The notes: a model not told the origin generated them from the letters alone. A stretch of 44,625 nucleotides of DNA from an uncultured Bacteroides sp. (GCA_949292025.1 CASEYC010000029.1:1-44625); one strand, 5' to 3'. Positions 8,257 to 17,288 are shown, numbered from the stretch's first letter. A program made the numbers and translations.

Positions 8257-9537
8257 TTCTACCCCCAACTGTTTCCGTATCCACGCCTGCCAAGCATCCC
8301 ACTGCTCCTGATACCAGTAGTGGCCGGTTTCCTGATAGGGGTGCAGCTCCTTGGGAGCGGTGATGATGTTGTAGGTGGCATACATGGTGGTGGGGGGACA
8401 CACCTCGTCGTTGTAGCCCCAACTGTACCAACCGGGCACCTTGATGAAGCGGGCGAAGTTGGACGTGTCGTAATAGCGCACAGTTTCGCGCACATTCTTG
8501 TCCTTGTCCCCATAATAATAAAAGTAGTGGGGCCAGCCGCAAGCACGCTTCTCAAAGTAGCCTTCGTGGTCGCACAAGGCGGGATGAACGGCTGCAAGGA
8601 AGGTGACGCGCGGATCGAGAGCCGCCGTAATGATGGACAGGGCACCGCCTTGGCTGGAGCCGGTGACACCGAGAGCCTTGCCGTTATACTGGGGCAGGGA
8701 GCAAATCAGATCCACAGCTCGCAGGGCGCCGACAATCACGCGGTTATAATAGATAGCGTCGCGGTTGTCATAACGGAACGTCCAATAGTTGTTCAAGGCA
8801 CCGCCTGCCAAGGCATCGTAGACGGATTGCTCCAGGGTGACGGGAATGCCGTGTATGCCGACTTCCAGCGTAATCACCTTGCCGGGAGCCGTATAGGTGT
8901 CGCCCGTATAGGGACGGACACCTGCACCGGGCACGCGCAACAGGGCAGGATACTTGCCTTCCTTCTTGGGGATGCTGAGGATGCCGTAGTAACGGCCTGC
9001 CCCCGGCTTCACCTGGAAGCTGACCTGATAGACATTGTCCGTCTCGGTGCAACGCTCGGGGAGCAAAGTCATCACGGGGTTCAACGGAAGCTCGCGGGCC
9101 TGCTTCAGCGTCTCCGCCCAATAGGACTGGAAGTCTTCGGGCAGTTGGCTGACGGGCTTCAACTGGCCGGGCGCATAGGCGGCCGTAGCCAGACCTTCAT
9201 AAGTTTTATCGCCCACGTAGGCTTTCACCTTGCAACGGAGGAAGCCGGGCGTCTTCATCGAAGCGCGCAGCGTCAGCGTCCCGTCTTTCAGGACCACGCC
9301 TTTCTTGGTCTCCGTGGGATACATCTCCGGACCCAGCTCATAGTCAATCTTGACGTCCGGCAACAGGTTCTGGGCTTTCACCACACGCACCGTGAAGGTG
9401 CATTTCTCATTCAGGCCATAGACCCAGTCGGCACGATCGGGCGAGACCACCACGCGGATTTCATTGCCGCGAATCTGTGCGTTCGCCAGGGTCACACAGC
9501 ATAAGAATGCGAATAAAAAAGATTCAATTCTCTTCAT
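8254..9537 (-). CDS. CE7-family acetyl esterase (acetyl xylan esterase type), 427 aa
   Basis: A secreted or periplasmic serine esterase that removes acetyl groups from hemicellulose or acetylated oligosaccharides. It has a signal peptide (MKRIESFLFAF to ANAQ) and an N-terminal beta-sandwich extension (20-130). The alpha/beta-hydrolase domain carries nucleophile Ser in GVTGSSQGG (about 293), acid Asp in GYNDEVCPP (about 377) and His in ETGHYWYQ (about 405), the triad layout of the AXE1/CE7 family. At 427 aa it is longer than bare CE7 enzymes because of the N-terminal domain. It sits between the AraC regulator and the GH5 gene in the leftward operon. Its TAA stop is the first triplet of a dispersed repeat. 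Confidence 0.92.
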   Translation of the reverse strand: MKRIESFLFAFLCCVTLANAQIRGNEIRVVVSPDRADWVYGLNEKCTFTVRVVKAQNLLPDVKIDYELGPEMYPTETKKGVVLKDGTLTLRASMKTPGFLRCKVKAYVGDKTYEGLATAAYAPGQLKPVSQLPEDFQSYWAETLKQARELPLNPVMTLLPERCTETDNVYQVSFQVKPGAGRYYGILSIPKKEGKYPALLRVPGAGVRPYTGDTYTAPGKVITLEVGIHGIPVTLEQSVYDALAGGALNNYWTFRYDNRDAIYYNRVIVGALRAVDLICSLPQYNGKALGVTGSSQGGALSIITAALDPRVTFLAAVHPALCDHEGYFEKRACGWPHYFYYYGDKDKNVRETVRYYDTSNFARFIKVPGWYSWGYNDEVCPPTTMYATYNIITAPKELHPYQETGHYWYQEQWDAWQAWIRKQLGVE

Positions 9538-9568
9538 GGCATATTTCTTTTTTGATATAAATCAAGTG

Positions 9569-9576
9569 CAAAAGTA
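9569..9576 (-). promoter_or_regulatory. -7 box upstream of the CE7 gene
   Basis: CAAAAGTA (minus strand TACTTTTG) matches TAnnTTTG and lies 32 bp before the CE7 start. This suggests the CE7-GH5 unit has its own promoter, separate from that of the AraC gene. Confidence 0.55.
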
Positions 9577-9621
9577 CAGAGTTCCCTCCAAGAATGCTGA
9601 TACTATTTTATCTTATTTCAA

Positions 9622-10509
9622 TCATATTACAACTTTCTTCTTCCGGTAGCTCTCTCGGAACTCCTTGGGCGAACAGTTCTTTTTGCGCTTGAACATCCGG
9701 TTGAAGTTGGACAGGTTGTTGAAGCCGCAATCGTAGCAGATTTCGGCAATGGTCCGCGAAGAATCCACCAGGAGGCGGGTGGCAAAGCCCAAACGGATGT
9801 CGATGATATAGTCCGACAAGGTCTTGCCGGTGCGCAGGCGGAAGAAGCGGCTGAAGGATACGGGCGTCATGCCCACCATGTCCGCCAGCGTGTTCAGACG
9901 GATATCCTCGCGGTAGTGCTCTCCGATGTACTTCTGCACTTTCTGGATCCGGCGGCTGTCCGAGAAGTTTTCAATCTTGGCAAAGGAAGAAGAGGCCAAC
10001 ACCCGCGCATCGTCGTAGAGGGACAACTCATAGAGGATGGACATGAAGTCCATCACCGCATAGAAGCCTTGTTCCTCGGACGCCAGCTTGTCCAAGAGGT
10101 TGTACACCTTCATGATGGCCTGCTGGGGAAAGCACAACCCACACCGCGCCCGCTCCAGCATGTGTCCGATGGAAGCGAACTGGTTCTTGATCTCAAAATT
10201 CTTGGAAAAAATGTCGGGCGAGAACTGGATGGTGATTTCGCGGATGTCGGACGAAGTGCATTCATGCTGCTCCCACACGTGCTCCAGGTCCTTGCCGGTG
10301 ATAAGCACCAAATCGAAGTTGCCTATCACCTCGGCAGAGTCGCCCACCACGCGGCGCACACCCGCGGCGTTCTCCACGAAGTTCAGCTCGTACTCCGTGT
10401 GGCAATGGATGGGATACGTAAATTCCGACTTGCGACGGTCGGCTATGTAGAAAAAGTCGCGCTCCGAGAGCGGCGTAATCTCGCGCATGATGTAATTCCG
10501 GTCTTCCAT
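9622..10509 (-). CDS. AraC-family transcriptional regulator, 295 aa
   Basis: A DNA-binding regulator with a sensory half and a DNA-binding half. Residues 20-110 form a cupin-like AraC ligand-binding domain (YPIHCHTEYELNFVE, VLITGKDLEHVW). Residues 190-290 hold two helix-turn-helix motifs: LNTLADMVGMTPVSFSRFF, and TIAEICYDCGFNNLSNFNRMF, followed by the family motif SPKEFRESYRK. It is the first gene of the leftward polysaccharide locus, 84 bp before CE7, so it is the probable local activator responding to a sugar released from the target glycan. Unlike most SusC/D loci, no hybrid two-component or ECF regulator is visible in the window. Assignment is secure; ligand unknown. Confidence 0.93.
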   Translation of the reverse strand: MEDRNYIMREITPLSERDFFYIADRRKSEFTYPIHCHTEYELNFVENAAGVRRVVGDSAEVIGNFDLVLITGKDLEHVWEQHECTSSDIREITIQFSPDIFSKNFEIKNQFASIGHMLERARCGLCFPQQAIMKVYNLLDKLASEEQGFYAVMDFMSILYELSLYDDARVLASSSFAKIENFSDSRRIQKVQKYIGEHYREDIRLNTLADMVGMTPVSFSRFFRLRTGKTLSDYIIDIRLGFATRLLVDSSRTIAEICYDCGFNNLSNFNRMFKRKKNCSPKEFRESYRKKKVVI

Positions 10510-10539
10510 GTTCAGCAGGTTAAAAAAATATCACGGCTG

Positions 10540-10571
10540 CAAATATAGTGATTCTTTTTTAATCTCCAAAC
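10540..10571 (-). promoter_or_regulatory. Promoter of the AraC gene
   Basis: On the minus strand a -33-like GTTTGG (10566-10571) is followed after 18 bp by -7 box TATATTTG (10540-10547), 30 bp before the start codon. Both boxes and the spacing fit the Bacteroidetes consensus. Confidence 0.55.
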
Positions 10572-10602
10572 AAATGAGGATTTGAATGCAGGGCAAACGT
10601 AT

Positions 10603-10711
10603 CTAATCTTCCAGGACCTTCCCATGTGCTATCATCGGAGTAGTAATCAATGCGTTGGCATCGTAGATAAGTGTTAAATCATAAAGAGAAACGGAATGAA
10701 TATCGTCAATC
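10603..10711 (-). pseudogene. Possible 3' remnant of an unidentified gene
   Basis: One minus-strand frame reads SVSLYDLTLIYDANALIT then TPMIAHGKVLED and a TAG stop (10603-10605). The wording is protein-like rather than random, but the frame closes upstream near 10720 and has no start codon. It may be the tail of a gene lost when the neighbouring DUF3990 module inserted. Family not recognised. Confidence 0.25.
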
Positions 10712-10736
10712 CTGCCCTATCTAAGGAAATTCTTGT

Positions 10737-10744
10737 TACTTTTG
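10737..10744 (+). promoter_or_regulatory. -7 box for the DUF3791-DUF3990 module
   Basis: TACTTTTG matches TAnnTTTG and lies 22 bp before the first ATG of the module. No clear -33 element is visible. Confidence 0.5.
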
Positions 10745-10766
10745 TGCAATAGAAGATTGAATCACG

Positions 10767-11006
10767 ATGAACAAGAAAGACAAAGACATTGCCCTCTTCG
10801 TGGCATTCTGCATTGAGGAATACGGAGCCGCCAAAGGTATGACTGGCGAGCAGGTTATTGACTTGTTTTCGCAGTATGGAGTGACCGATTATCTTAGCAA
10901 ATGCTTTGAGCCGCTTCACACCCAAGGGCGCCAATGGTTGATAGAAGAGATTGACGAGTTTATGAACATAAGAAAAAACAAAAAGTATGAAGATATATCA
11001 CGGTAG
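10767..11006 (+). CDS. DUF3791 family protein, 79 aa
   Basis: A small protein of the DUF3791 family (ALFVAFCIEEYGAAKGM, VIDLFSQYGVTDYL, LHTQGRQWLIEEID), mostly helical. In other genomes such genes accompany DUF3990 genes, and they are suspected antitoxin or accessory partners; that role is not proven. Its end overlaps the DUF3990 gene by 20 bp, showing translational coupling. The module is AT-rich compared with the flanking hydrolases, which suggests horizontal gain. Confidence 0.85.
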   Translation: MNKKDKDIALFVAFCIEEYGAAKGMTGEQVIDLFSQYGVTDYLSKCFEPLHTQGRQWLIEEIDEFMNIRKNKKYEDISR

Positions 11007-11472
11007 TTTAGAGGTGGTAGAGCATCCTATGATACTCCAACCAAACCGTAAACTCGACTACGGGGAAGGATTTTATACTACGACCTCGGAGAAACAAGCC
11101 AAAGAATGGGTGGAAAGACGTATGCTCGAAAAGCAGTCCGGATGTGGCTATTTGAATGTATATGAATTTGATGAAAGAAATCTGTCGGAGTTTAGATGCC
11201 TCATATTCCATGAACCAAGCAAGGAGTGGGCAGAGTTTGTCATGGCCAATAGAACCCTAAAAGGCTTTGCACATGACTATGACATCGTGTATGGCCCGGT
11301 TGCCAACGATAGGGTGTATCTTCAATTCGGCTTATATGAATCCGGGGCTATTAGTATAGAAACGCTTATCCGTGAGCTAAAAACCTATAAGCTGGTTGAT
11401 CAGTTTCTTTTTCATACGGAGAAGGCATTGACATGCCTGCATTTTGTAGAAGCGACTAAAATTGAAAAATGA
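10987..11472 (+). CDS. DUF3990 family protein, ADP-ribosyltransferase-like fold, 161 aa
   Basis: This belongs to DUF3990, which has been placed among ADP-ribosyltransferase-like families. Visible landmarks: IYHGS at the start (the His-containing strand), LDYGEGFYTTTSEKQAKEW (Tyr and NAD-pocket region, residues 18-36), and the C-terminal DQFLFHTEKAL (about 138-148), the most recognisable DUF3990 signature. By fold and context it is a candidate toxin that modifies a host target; no activity can be claimed. The start at ATG 10987 overlaps the DUF3791 gene; the third small gene begins 1 bp after its stop. Confidence 0.85.
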   Translation: MKIYHGSLEVVEHPMILQPNRKLDYGEGFYTTTSEKQAKEWVERRMLEKQSGCGYLNVYEFDERNLSEFRCLIFHEPSKEWAEFVMANRTLKGFAHDYDIVYGPVANDRVYLQFGLYESGAISIETLIRELKTYKLVDQFLFHTEKALTCLHFVEATKIEK

Positions 11473-11473
11473 T

Positions 11474-11689
11474 ATGTTCCAGATTAATCAAAGCAATCTT
11501 CACTTGCTCCTGCCCGGAAAGGTCAGTTGGTTGGTTGAATATCTACGCGACGATTACGGCTTCACGCTGCAAGAATGCTTGAACCGCATTTATCATTCAA
11601 AGCTATATAAGAAGTTATCAACCGAGAATACCAAATATTGGCATTTAGGCCCTGTTGACTTATATGAAGAATTAAAAGCGGAACTATAA
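11474..11689 (+). CDS. Small third partner of the DUF3990 module, 71 aa
   Basis: A short helical protein (KVSWLVEYLRDDYGF, ECLNRIYHSKLYKKL, ending DLYEELKAEL). I chose ATG 11474-11476, one base after the DUF3990 stop; a TTG 12 bp upstream is also in frame. Its pattern (a bacterial small domain with an LYxxL and YxYLexE-like tail) is one I associate with genes next to DUF3990, where it could be a second antitoxin-like partner. No family name is claimed. Confidence 0.75.
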   Translation: MFQINQSNLHLLLPGKVSWLVEYLRDDYGFTLQECLNRIYHSKLYKKLSTENTKYWHLGPVDLYEELKAEL

Positions 11690-11793
11690 GTAACCAATCA
11701 TTAGAATGAACATTATTCAGGTACGTTTGCCCTGGATTTTAGATGGAATACAAACGCGCGAAACGCATCGTCCGCAACTGTCTGATTCCGTGC

Positions 11794-11881
11794 GCATAGG
11801 CGGAGGTACGGCTAAGCACGGGCGGAGGTACGGGTAAGCACGGGCGCAGATACGGGTAAGTAAGGGCGCAGATACAGGTAA
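11794..11881. repeat. Tandem array, four units of 22 bp
   Basis: Units begin at 11794, 11816, 11838 and 11860. The core is GCACGGGCGGAGGTACGG followed by GTAA, with a few substitutions between units (CAGATAC versus GAGGTAC). There is no spacer and no internal palindrome. Confidence 0.9.
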
Positions 11882-11901
11882 AAGGAGACTGACAAGTTAT
11901 T

Positions 11902-11985
11902 ATTCTTTAGACGCGGATGATGCGGATTTAGCGGATGACATAAACGAATAATCCGCATCATCCGCTCAATCCGCGTCTAAAGAAT
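11902..11985. repeat. GCGGAT-type long hairpin, copy 1
   Basis: ATTCTTTAGACGCGGAT at 11902-11918 pairs exactly with ATCCGCGTCTAAAGAAT at 11969-11985; inner arms built from GATGCGGAT and ATCCGCATC also pair. It ends 10 bp beyond the GH2 stop, so it may act as that gene's transcription end. Confidence 0.9.
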
Positions 11986-11994
11986 TAAGCCCCG

Positions 11995-14442
11995 TTACTG
12001 GAGTTGCAGCGTGCAGGTGGCCACAGGCAGGTCGCCCGAGCGGACGGTCAGCGTAGCTTGTCCGGCCTCACCGGTGCTTTGCAGGAGGATTTGCGCCAAG
12101 CCGTTGAAGGCTTTCACGCGGTAGTCGCGGGCATCGGGGTCAGCAGGACGCTCGGCATCGCGATAGGCGGGATCGCCATTGCCCACACCAAGGATGCGCA
12201 CGGGACCGCTGACGCTGAAGGCCAGTTCATCGCAGGCGGTGGGGACAAAACGCTTCTTCTTGTCCTGCAACTCCACGCGGAAGACGGCCACATCCCGTCC
12301 GTCGGCCTGGATGGACGGGCGGTCCGACGTGAGGACGATGCGGGCGGGGGCACCGGTGGTTTCGACTTTCTCCGTCAAGACGCGCTTGCCATCCTTGTAG
12401 CCCACGGCCTTCACCGAACCGGGCCGGTAGACGGCTTTCCAAGCCAAGTGCCCGTTCTTGGGCATGGCCTTGCGCCCCAGGTTCTTGCCGTTGACCGTCA
12501 GTTGCACTTCGTCGCAGTTGCTATAGACCCAGACGTCGATGCTGTCGCCCTCGTGTCCTTGCAGGTTCCAGTGGGGCAGGATGTGGAGCACCGGTTCGTC
12601 CGTCCACCAGGACTTCAGGTAGTAAGCCTCGTCCTTGGGGAAGCCACAGTAGTCCAGAATGCCGAACTGCGAGCCGGTGGCGGGGAACTTCATGGGATTG
12701 GGCTCGCCGCGATAGTCGAAGCCCGTCCAATAGAACAGGCCGGCGAGGTAGGGACGCTCGTCGTAGAACTTCCAGCCGCGCTCGATACAGTTCAGCAGGC
12801 TGTCCGGGCCATTGGGCTTGCGGTTATGGGCCACCATGCGACCGGTGCCCGGCTCGTCGAAGTAGATGCCGCGCGTGCCGCAACCCGATGTCTCTTCCGA
12901 GCCGAGGGCGCAACGCTGGGGATAGTCCTTGCGGTGCTGCTCCACAGGGTTCTGCAAGATGTAGTTGTATCCGGCCACGTCGGCAGGTATCAGGATGGCA
13001 GGACCGCTGCTGCTGGCCACGGTCATGGGGCGGGTCGGGTCGAAGCGGTGGCAATATTCGCGCATGGAGGCGGCGATGCGGGTACCGGTCTCCTTCCACT
13101 CGATGCCCCACTCCTCGTTGCCCACGCTCCAAAGGATGACGGAGGGATGGTTACGGTCGCGGCGAATCATGCGTTGCAGGAGGTCGATGTGCTCGGTGTT
13201 GACGCCCGTCAGGCGGTTTTCCTCAATGACAAGGATGCCGAGGCTGTCGCAAGCATCCAGCATCTCCGGCGTCATGGGATTGTGGGAGGCGCGATAGGCA
13301 TTGCAACCGAACTTCTTGAGTTGCTTGAGGCGATAGACCTGCAAAGCATCAGGTATGCCGCTGCCCACGCCCGGATGGTCCTGGTGCATGTTGACGCCTT
13401 TCAGTTGGACGTGCTGCCCGTTGAGGAAGAAGCCGCGGTCGGGGTCGAAGGCGATGTGGCGGATGCCGAAGGGAGTTTGGTAGCTGTCCACCACCCGACC
13501 GCCTTGCAACACCTCGGTACACATATTATATATATAAGGGGTATCCACCGACCAAAGGCGAGGATTTGACACGGTCAAAGTCTCGCAAAGCGTGCGGCTA
13601 TCCCTCGGCAAAAGGCCGGTGACAGCAGAATCACTCATCAAGGTGGCCACGACGTTGCTTTCCTTGTCTTTCAGCGTGTGGCGCAGGGCGTAGTCGGCAG
13701 GCTTCAAGCCGTCGTTCTTCACCGTGGTCTCGATGGTCAGCACGGCGGTGTCAAACGTGTCCGTGTCAGGAAAACCGGCATGAATGAAGATGCCGAACGG
13801 CGCCACATGCACGGGAGCAGTCTTGTTGAGCCAGACGTGGCGGTAGATGCCCGCGCCCTCGTAGAACCAGCCTTCCTCCAAGGTGGCATCGGCCCGGACG
13901 CACACCAGGTTCTCGCCGCCGTAGTTCAGGTATTCGGTGATGTCATAGACCTGCGTGGCATAGCCGCTGGGCTCGCTGCCCAGGTAGAAACCGTTGATCC
14001 ACACGCGGGCATCGCGGAAAATGCCGTCGAACTGCAGCCAGAGGTGCTTGCCAAAGTCTTCCTGCGGCACGGTGAAGGTCTTGCGATACCACCCCACGCT
14101 GGTTTCGGGGTATTGGTAACCCACCGTCTTGTAGCCGTGGCTGTGGCTGGCCTCGGCGGCAAAGGGGAGATCCACCACCCAGTCGTGGGGCAGGTCTACC
14201 GTCTTCCACGCCGAAGCGTCGAACTTCTCGGAATACGGCCCGGCGTTGTGGATGGACGCCGCCTTGGTCAGGTAGTTGAAATACTCGATCCCGCAGCCGA
14301 AGTCTTTCTCCGGAGAGGACGCATTGCCTAATGCGAACTGCCAACCCTTGTCGAGGAGGACACGCTCGCGTTGCGACTGGGCCATCAGCGCCGTGGCCAG
14401 GCCCAAGAACATCGCAACCAGTAACATTCCATGTTTGCTCAT
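11995..14442 (-). CDS. GH2 beta-galactosidase-like glycoside hydrolase, 815 aa
   Basis: An exported retaining exo-glycosidase of family 2. Order: signal peptide (MSKHGMLLVAMFLGL to LMAQ), sugar-binding domain (about 35-215, with VDLPHDWVVDLPF and WYRKTFTVP), immunoglobulin-like domain (about 220-330), TIM barrel (about 335-610) with KGVNMHQDHPGVG, acid/base Glu in SVGNEEWG (about 442) and nucleophile Glu in ALGSEETSG (about 516). A C-terminal DUF4982/Big-like part (about 640-815) follows, as in many Bacteroides beta-galactosidases. It is transcribed divergently from the GH94 unit. Substrate (galactoside or mannoside side chain or backbone end) is not fixed by sequence. Confidence 0.93.
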   Translation of the reverse strand: MSKHGMLLVAMFLGLATALMAQSQRERVLLDKGWQFALGNASSPEKDFGCGIEYFNYLTKAASIHNAGPYSEKFDASAWKTVDLPHDWVVDLPFAAEASHSHGYKTVGYQYPETSVGWYRKTFTVPQEDFGKHLWLQFDGIFRDARVWINGFYLGSEPSGYATQVYDITEYLNYGGENLVCVRADATLEEGWFYEGAGIYRHVWLNKTAPVHVAPFGIFIHAGFPDTDTFDTAVLTIETTVKNDGLKPADYALRHTLKDKESNVVATLMSDSAVTGLLPRDSRTLCETLTVSNPRLWSVDTPYIYNMCTEVLQGGRVVDSYQTPFGIRHIAFDPDRGFFLNGQHVQLKGVNMHQDHPGVGSGIPDALQVYRLKQLKKFGCNAYRASHNPMTPEMLDACDSLGILVIEENRLTGVNTEHIDLLQRMIRRDRNHPSVILWSVGNEEWGIEWKETGTRIAASMREYCHRFDPTRPMTVASSSGPAILIPADVAGYNYILQNPVEQHRKDYPQRCALGSEETSGCGTRGIYFDEPGTGRMVAHNRKPNGPDSLLNCIERGWKFYDERPYLAGLFYWTGFDYRGEPNPMKFPATGSQFGILDYCGFPKDEAYYLKSWWTDEPVLHILPHWNLQGHEGDSIDVWVYSNCDEVQLTVNGKNLGRKAMPKNGHLAWKAVYRPGSVKAVGYKDGKRVLTEKVETTGAPARIVLTSDRPSIQADGRDVAVFRVELQDKKKRFVPTACDELAFSVSGPVRILGVGNGDPAYRDAERPADPDARDYRVKAFNGLAQILLQSTGEAGQATLTVRSGDLPVATCTLQLQ

Positions 14443-14488
14443 GAGGTTTTACAGGTTAAATTGGAGTTTAATAATGCAAATGACAGGA

Positions 14489-14496
14489 CAAAGATA
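14489..14496 (-). promoter_or_regulatory. -7 box upstream of the GH2 gene
   Basis: CAAAGATA (minus strand TATCTTTG) matches TAnnTTTG, 46 bp before the GH2 start. A -33 box at the right distance is not evident. Confidence 0.45.
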
Positions 14497-14615
14497 GGCG
14501 CAGACAGGGATATTAAATAATACTATTTTATCCAAAGCCGACACTTTCCTATCGTTTTTCACACTTGACACCGAAAAAGAGCCAACAAAATGACGGCTAT
14601 TCGGCAAAAAATTCC

Positions 14616-14623
14616 TATTTTTG
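14616..14623 (+). promoter_or_regulatory. -7 box upstream of the GH94 gene
   Basis: TATTTTTG matches TAnnTTTG, 79 bp before the GH94 start. Together with the GH2 box it makes 14443-14702 a divergent promoter region. Confidence 0.45.
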
Positions 14624-14702
14624 AAGCGTGCCGCAAAAGAGGCGGCAAGTATGCAATTTTAATACATTGGACAATAGCAAACCCATAAAAAAGACAAAAC
14701 GT

Positions 14703-17177
14703 ATGGAAGACAAAAAGTACGGTTACTTTGACGACGCGCACCGCGAATACGTCATCACCGACCCGCAGACGCCCTGGCCCTGGATCAACTACCTGGGCAA
14801 TGAAGATTTCTTCTCGCTCATCTCCAATACGGCCGGAGGCTACAGCTTCTACAAGGATGCCAAATTCCGCCGCATCACGCGCTACCGCTACAACGGCGTG
14901 CCAATGGACAACGGCGGACGCTACTTCTACATCAAGGACGGGGACACGGTATGGTCGCCCGGCTGGAAGCCCTGCAAGACGCCGCTGGACCGCTATGAGT
15001 GCCGCCACGGCATGAGCTACACGCGCATCACCGGTGCCAAGGACGGCGTGGAAGCCAGTGTGCTGTTCTTCGTGCCCCTGAAGACGTGGGCCGAGGTGCA
15101 GAAACTGACCCTGCGCAACGAGAGCAACGCCCCGAAGCACCTGAAATTGTTCTCCTTCGCCGAATGGTGCCTGTGGAATGCCGCCACGGACATGGAGAAC
15201 TTCCAACGCAATTTCTCGACCGGCGAAGTGGAGGTGGAAGGCTCGGTCATCTACCATAAGACAGAATACAAGGAACGCCGCAACCATTATGCGTATTACA
15301 GCGTGAACACGCCCATCAATGGCTTCGACACGGACCGCGAGAGCTTCATCGGCTTGTACAACGAGTTCGCCGCCCCGCAGAATGTGTTGGCCGGACGCCC
15401 CACGAACAGCATTGCCCACGGCTGGAGCCCCATCGCCTCACATTATATAGAGGTGGAACTGGCACCGGGCGAAAGCCGAGACTTCATCTTCCTCTTAGGA
15501 TATGTGGAGAACCCGCAAGAAGAGAAATTCGAGGCTGCCAACCCTGCTGTCCTGCAAAGTACACCCAGCTGCGCCCTGGTGAACAAGACGCGCGCCAAGG
15601 CCACCATCGCCGCCTTGGACACCACGGAGAAGGTGGACGCCGCCTTTACCGAACTGAAGGCATATTGGGACAACCTGCTGGACGTCTTCGTGCTGGAGAG
15701 CGGCGATGAAAAGCTGGACCGCATGGTGAACATCTGGAACCAATACCAGTGCATGATCACGTTCAACATGTCGCGCTCGGCCTCGTTCTTCGAGAGTGGC
15801 ATCGGCCGCGGCATGGGCTTCCGCGACTCCAACCAGGACCTGGTGGGCTTCGTGCACCAAATTCCCGGACGTGCCCGTGAGCGCATCATCGACATTGCCT
15901 CCACGCAATTCCCCGATGGCGGCTGCTATCACCAATACCAACCTCTGACAAAGCGCGGCAACAACGACATCGGCGGCGGATTCAACGACGACCCGATGTG
16001 GCTCATCTTCGGCACGGTGGCCTACATCAAAGAAACGGGCGACTTCGGCATCCTGGACGAGCCGGTGCCCTACGACAACCAGCCGGGTTCGGAAGTGTCG
16101 CTCTTCGAGCACCTGCGCGTGTCCTTCAACCACGTGGTGGAGAACCTGGGACCGCACAAGTTGCCCCTCATCGGCCGCGCGGACTGGAACGACTGCCTGA
16201 ACCTGAACTGCTTCTCGTGGGATCCGAACGAATCGTTCCAAACCACGGAGAACAAGACGGAAGGCTCGAAGGCGGAATCACTGATGATTGCGGGCCTGTT
16301 CGTGGTGTGCGGACGCGACTATGTGCAACTGTGCCGCGAACTGGGCAAGACGGAAGAAGCCGACCGCGCCCAAGCCTGCGTGGACGAGATGGTGGAAGCC
16401 GTGAAACAGCATGGCTGGGACGGCGACTGGTACCTGCGCGCCTACGACTTCTTCGGCAACAAAGTGGGCTCGAAAGAAAACGAGGAAGGACAGATTTTCA
16501 TCGAGTCGCAAGGCTGGTGCACCATGGCAGGCATCGGGCTGCAGGAAGGACTGGTGGAGAAGGCGCTGGACTCCGTGAAGGAACGCCTGGACTGCGAGCA
16601 CGGCATCGTGCTGAACAACCCGCCCTTCACGCGCTACGTGGTGGAATACGGCGAAATCTCCACTTACCCCGCCGGCTACAAGGAGAACGCGGGCATCTTC
16701 TGCCACAACAACCCGTGGGTCATCATCGGCGAGACGGTGCTGGGTCGGGGCGACCGCGCATGGGAGTATTACCGCAAGATATGCCCGTCGTACATCGAGG
16801 AAATCCACAGCACCCTGCACAAGGTGGAACCTTACGTGTACTCTCAGATGATTGCCGGCAAGGACGCCGCCCGCCCCGGCGAAGGCAAGAACAGCTGGCT
16901 GACCGGCACGGCAGCCTGGAACTGGTATGCCATCACGCAGTTCATCCTGGGCATCAAGCCGGGCTACGAAGGGCTGGAAATTGACCCGTGCATCCCCGCC
17001 GACTGGAAGGAGTTCCGCATCCGCCGCAAGTTCCGCGGGGCGGAGTATGACATCCGCATCAGCAATCCCGACGGCGTATGCAAGGGCATCCGCAGCCTGA
17101 CGGTGGACGGTGTGCCCGTGGAAGGCAATGTGGTACCCGCCACACCCGGCAAACACGTAGTGGAGGCAGTACTGTAA
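14703..17177 (+). CDS. GH94 cellobiose phosphorylase-like enzyme, 824 aa
   Basis: A cytoplasmic inverting phosphorylase that splits a beta-linked glucose disaccharide with phosphate, giving a sugar 1-phosphate and saving ATP. There is no signal peptide. I start at ATG 14703 ([11 protein letters not shown]), the usual family N-terminus, rather than 75 bp upstream. Landmarks: [20 protein letters not shown] (about 43-62), [36 protein letters not shown], the catalytic Asp in [12 protein letters not shown] (about 495), and [10 protein letters not shown] with [13 protein letters not shown]. These fit cellobiose phosphorylase best; chitobiose phosphorylase or another GH94 specificity remains possible. 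Its stop is the first triplet of a dispersed repeat, after which the AKR and GH97 genes follow. Confidence 0.93.
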   Translation: MEDKKYGYFDDAHREYVITDPQTPWPWINYLGNEDFFSLISNTAGGYSFYKDAKFRRITRYRYNGVPMDNGGRYFYIKDGDTVWSPGWKPCKTPLDRYECRHGMSYTRITGAKDGVEASVLFFVPLKTWAEVQKLTLRNESNAPKHLKLFSFAEWCLWNAATDMENFQRNFSTGEVEVEGSVIYHKTEYKERRNHYAYYSVNTPINGFDTDRESFIGLYNEFAAPQNVLAGRPTNSIAHGWSPIASHYIEVELAPGESRDFIFLLGYVENPQEEKFEAANPAVLQSTPSCALVNKTRAKATIAALDTTEKVDAAFTELKAYWDNLLDVFVLESGDEKLDRMVNIWNQYQCMITFNMSRSASFFESGIGRGMGFRDSNQDLVGFVHQIPGRARERIIDIASTQFPDGGCYHQYQPLTKRGNNDIGGGFNDDPMWLIFGTVAYIKETGDFGILDEPVPYDNQPGSEVSLFEHLRVSFNHVVENLGPHKLPLIGRADWNDCLNLNCFSWDPNESFQTTENKTEGSKAESLMIAGLFVVCGRDYVQLCRELGKTEEADRAQACVDEMVEAVKQHGWDGDWYLRAYDFFGNKVGSKENEEGQIFIESQGWCTMAGIGLQEGLVEKALDSVKERLDCEHGIVLNNPPFTRYVVEYGEISTYPAGYKENAGIFCHNNPWVIIGETVLGRGDRAWEYYRKICPSYIEEIHSTLHKVEPYVYSQMIAGKDAARPGEGKNSWLTGTAAWNWYAITQFILGIKPGYEGLEIDPCIPADWKEFRIRRKFRGAEYDIRISNPDGVCKGIRSLTVDGVPVEGNVVPATPGKHVVEAVL

Positions 17178-17288
17178 ATAGGAATTTAGCGGGCTTTGCC
17201 CGCAATGTTAAACGTGTAGGGGCGACCCTTGCGGTCGCCCCTATTCAGGGCGGGGGCAAGCCCCGCCCCTACACCGATAAATTATCAT
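17175..17288 (+). repeat. 114-bp three-hairpin element, copy B (GH94-AKR junction)
   Basis: Begins with the TAA stop of GH94 and ends ATTATCAT, 14 bp before the AKR start. It has the same three hairpins and the same orientation relative to transcription as copies A and C. Confidence 0.93.

Larger units (their letters stand above)
11690..11994. other. Gene-free stretch with a tandem array and a GCGGAT hairpin
   Basis: No credible gene. From 11701 to 11793 nothing recognisable is seen. The rest is the 22-bp tandem array (11794-11881) and the long hairpin (11902-11985), listed separately. Confidence 0.7.

Noticed and set aside
8141-8542. 134-residue N-terminal extension of the GH5 frame
   Set aside because: It translates the three-hairpin repeat and the end of the CE7 gene; the lipoprotein signal at 8140 marks the real start.
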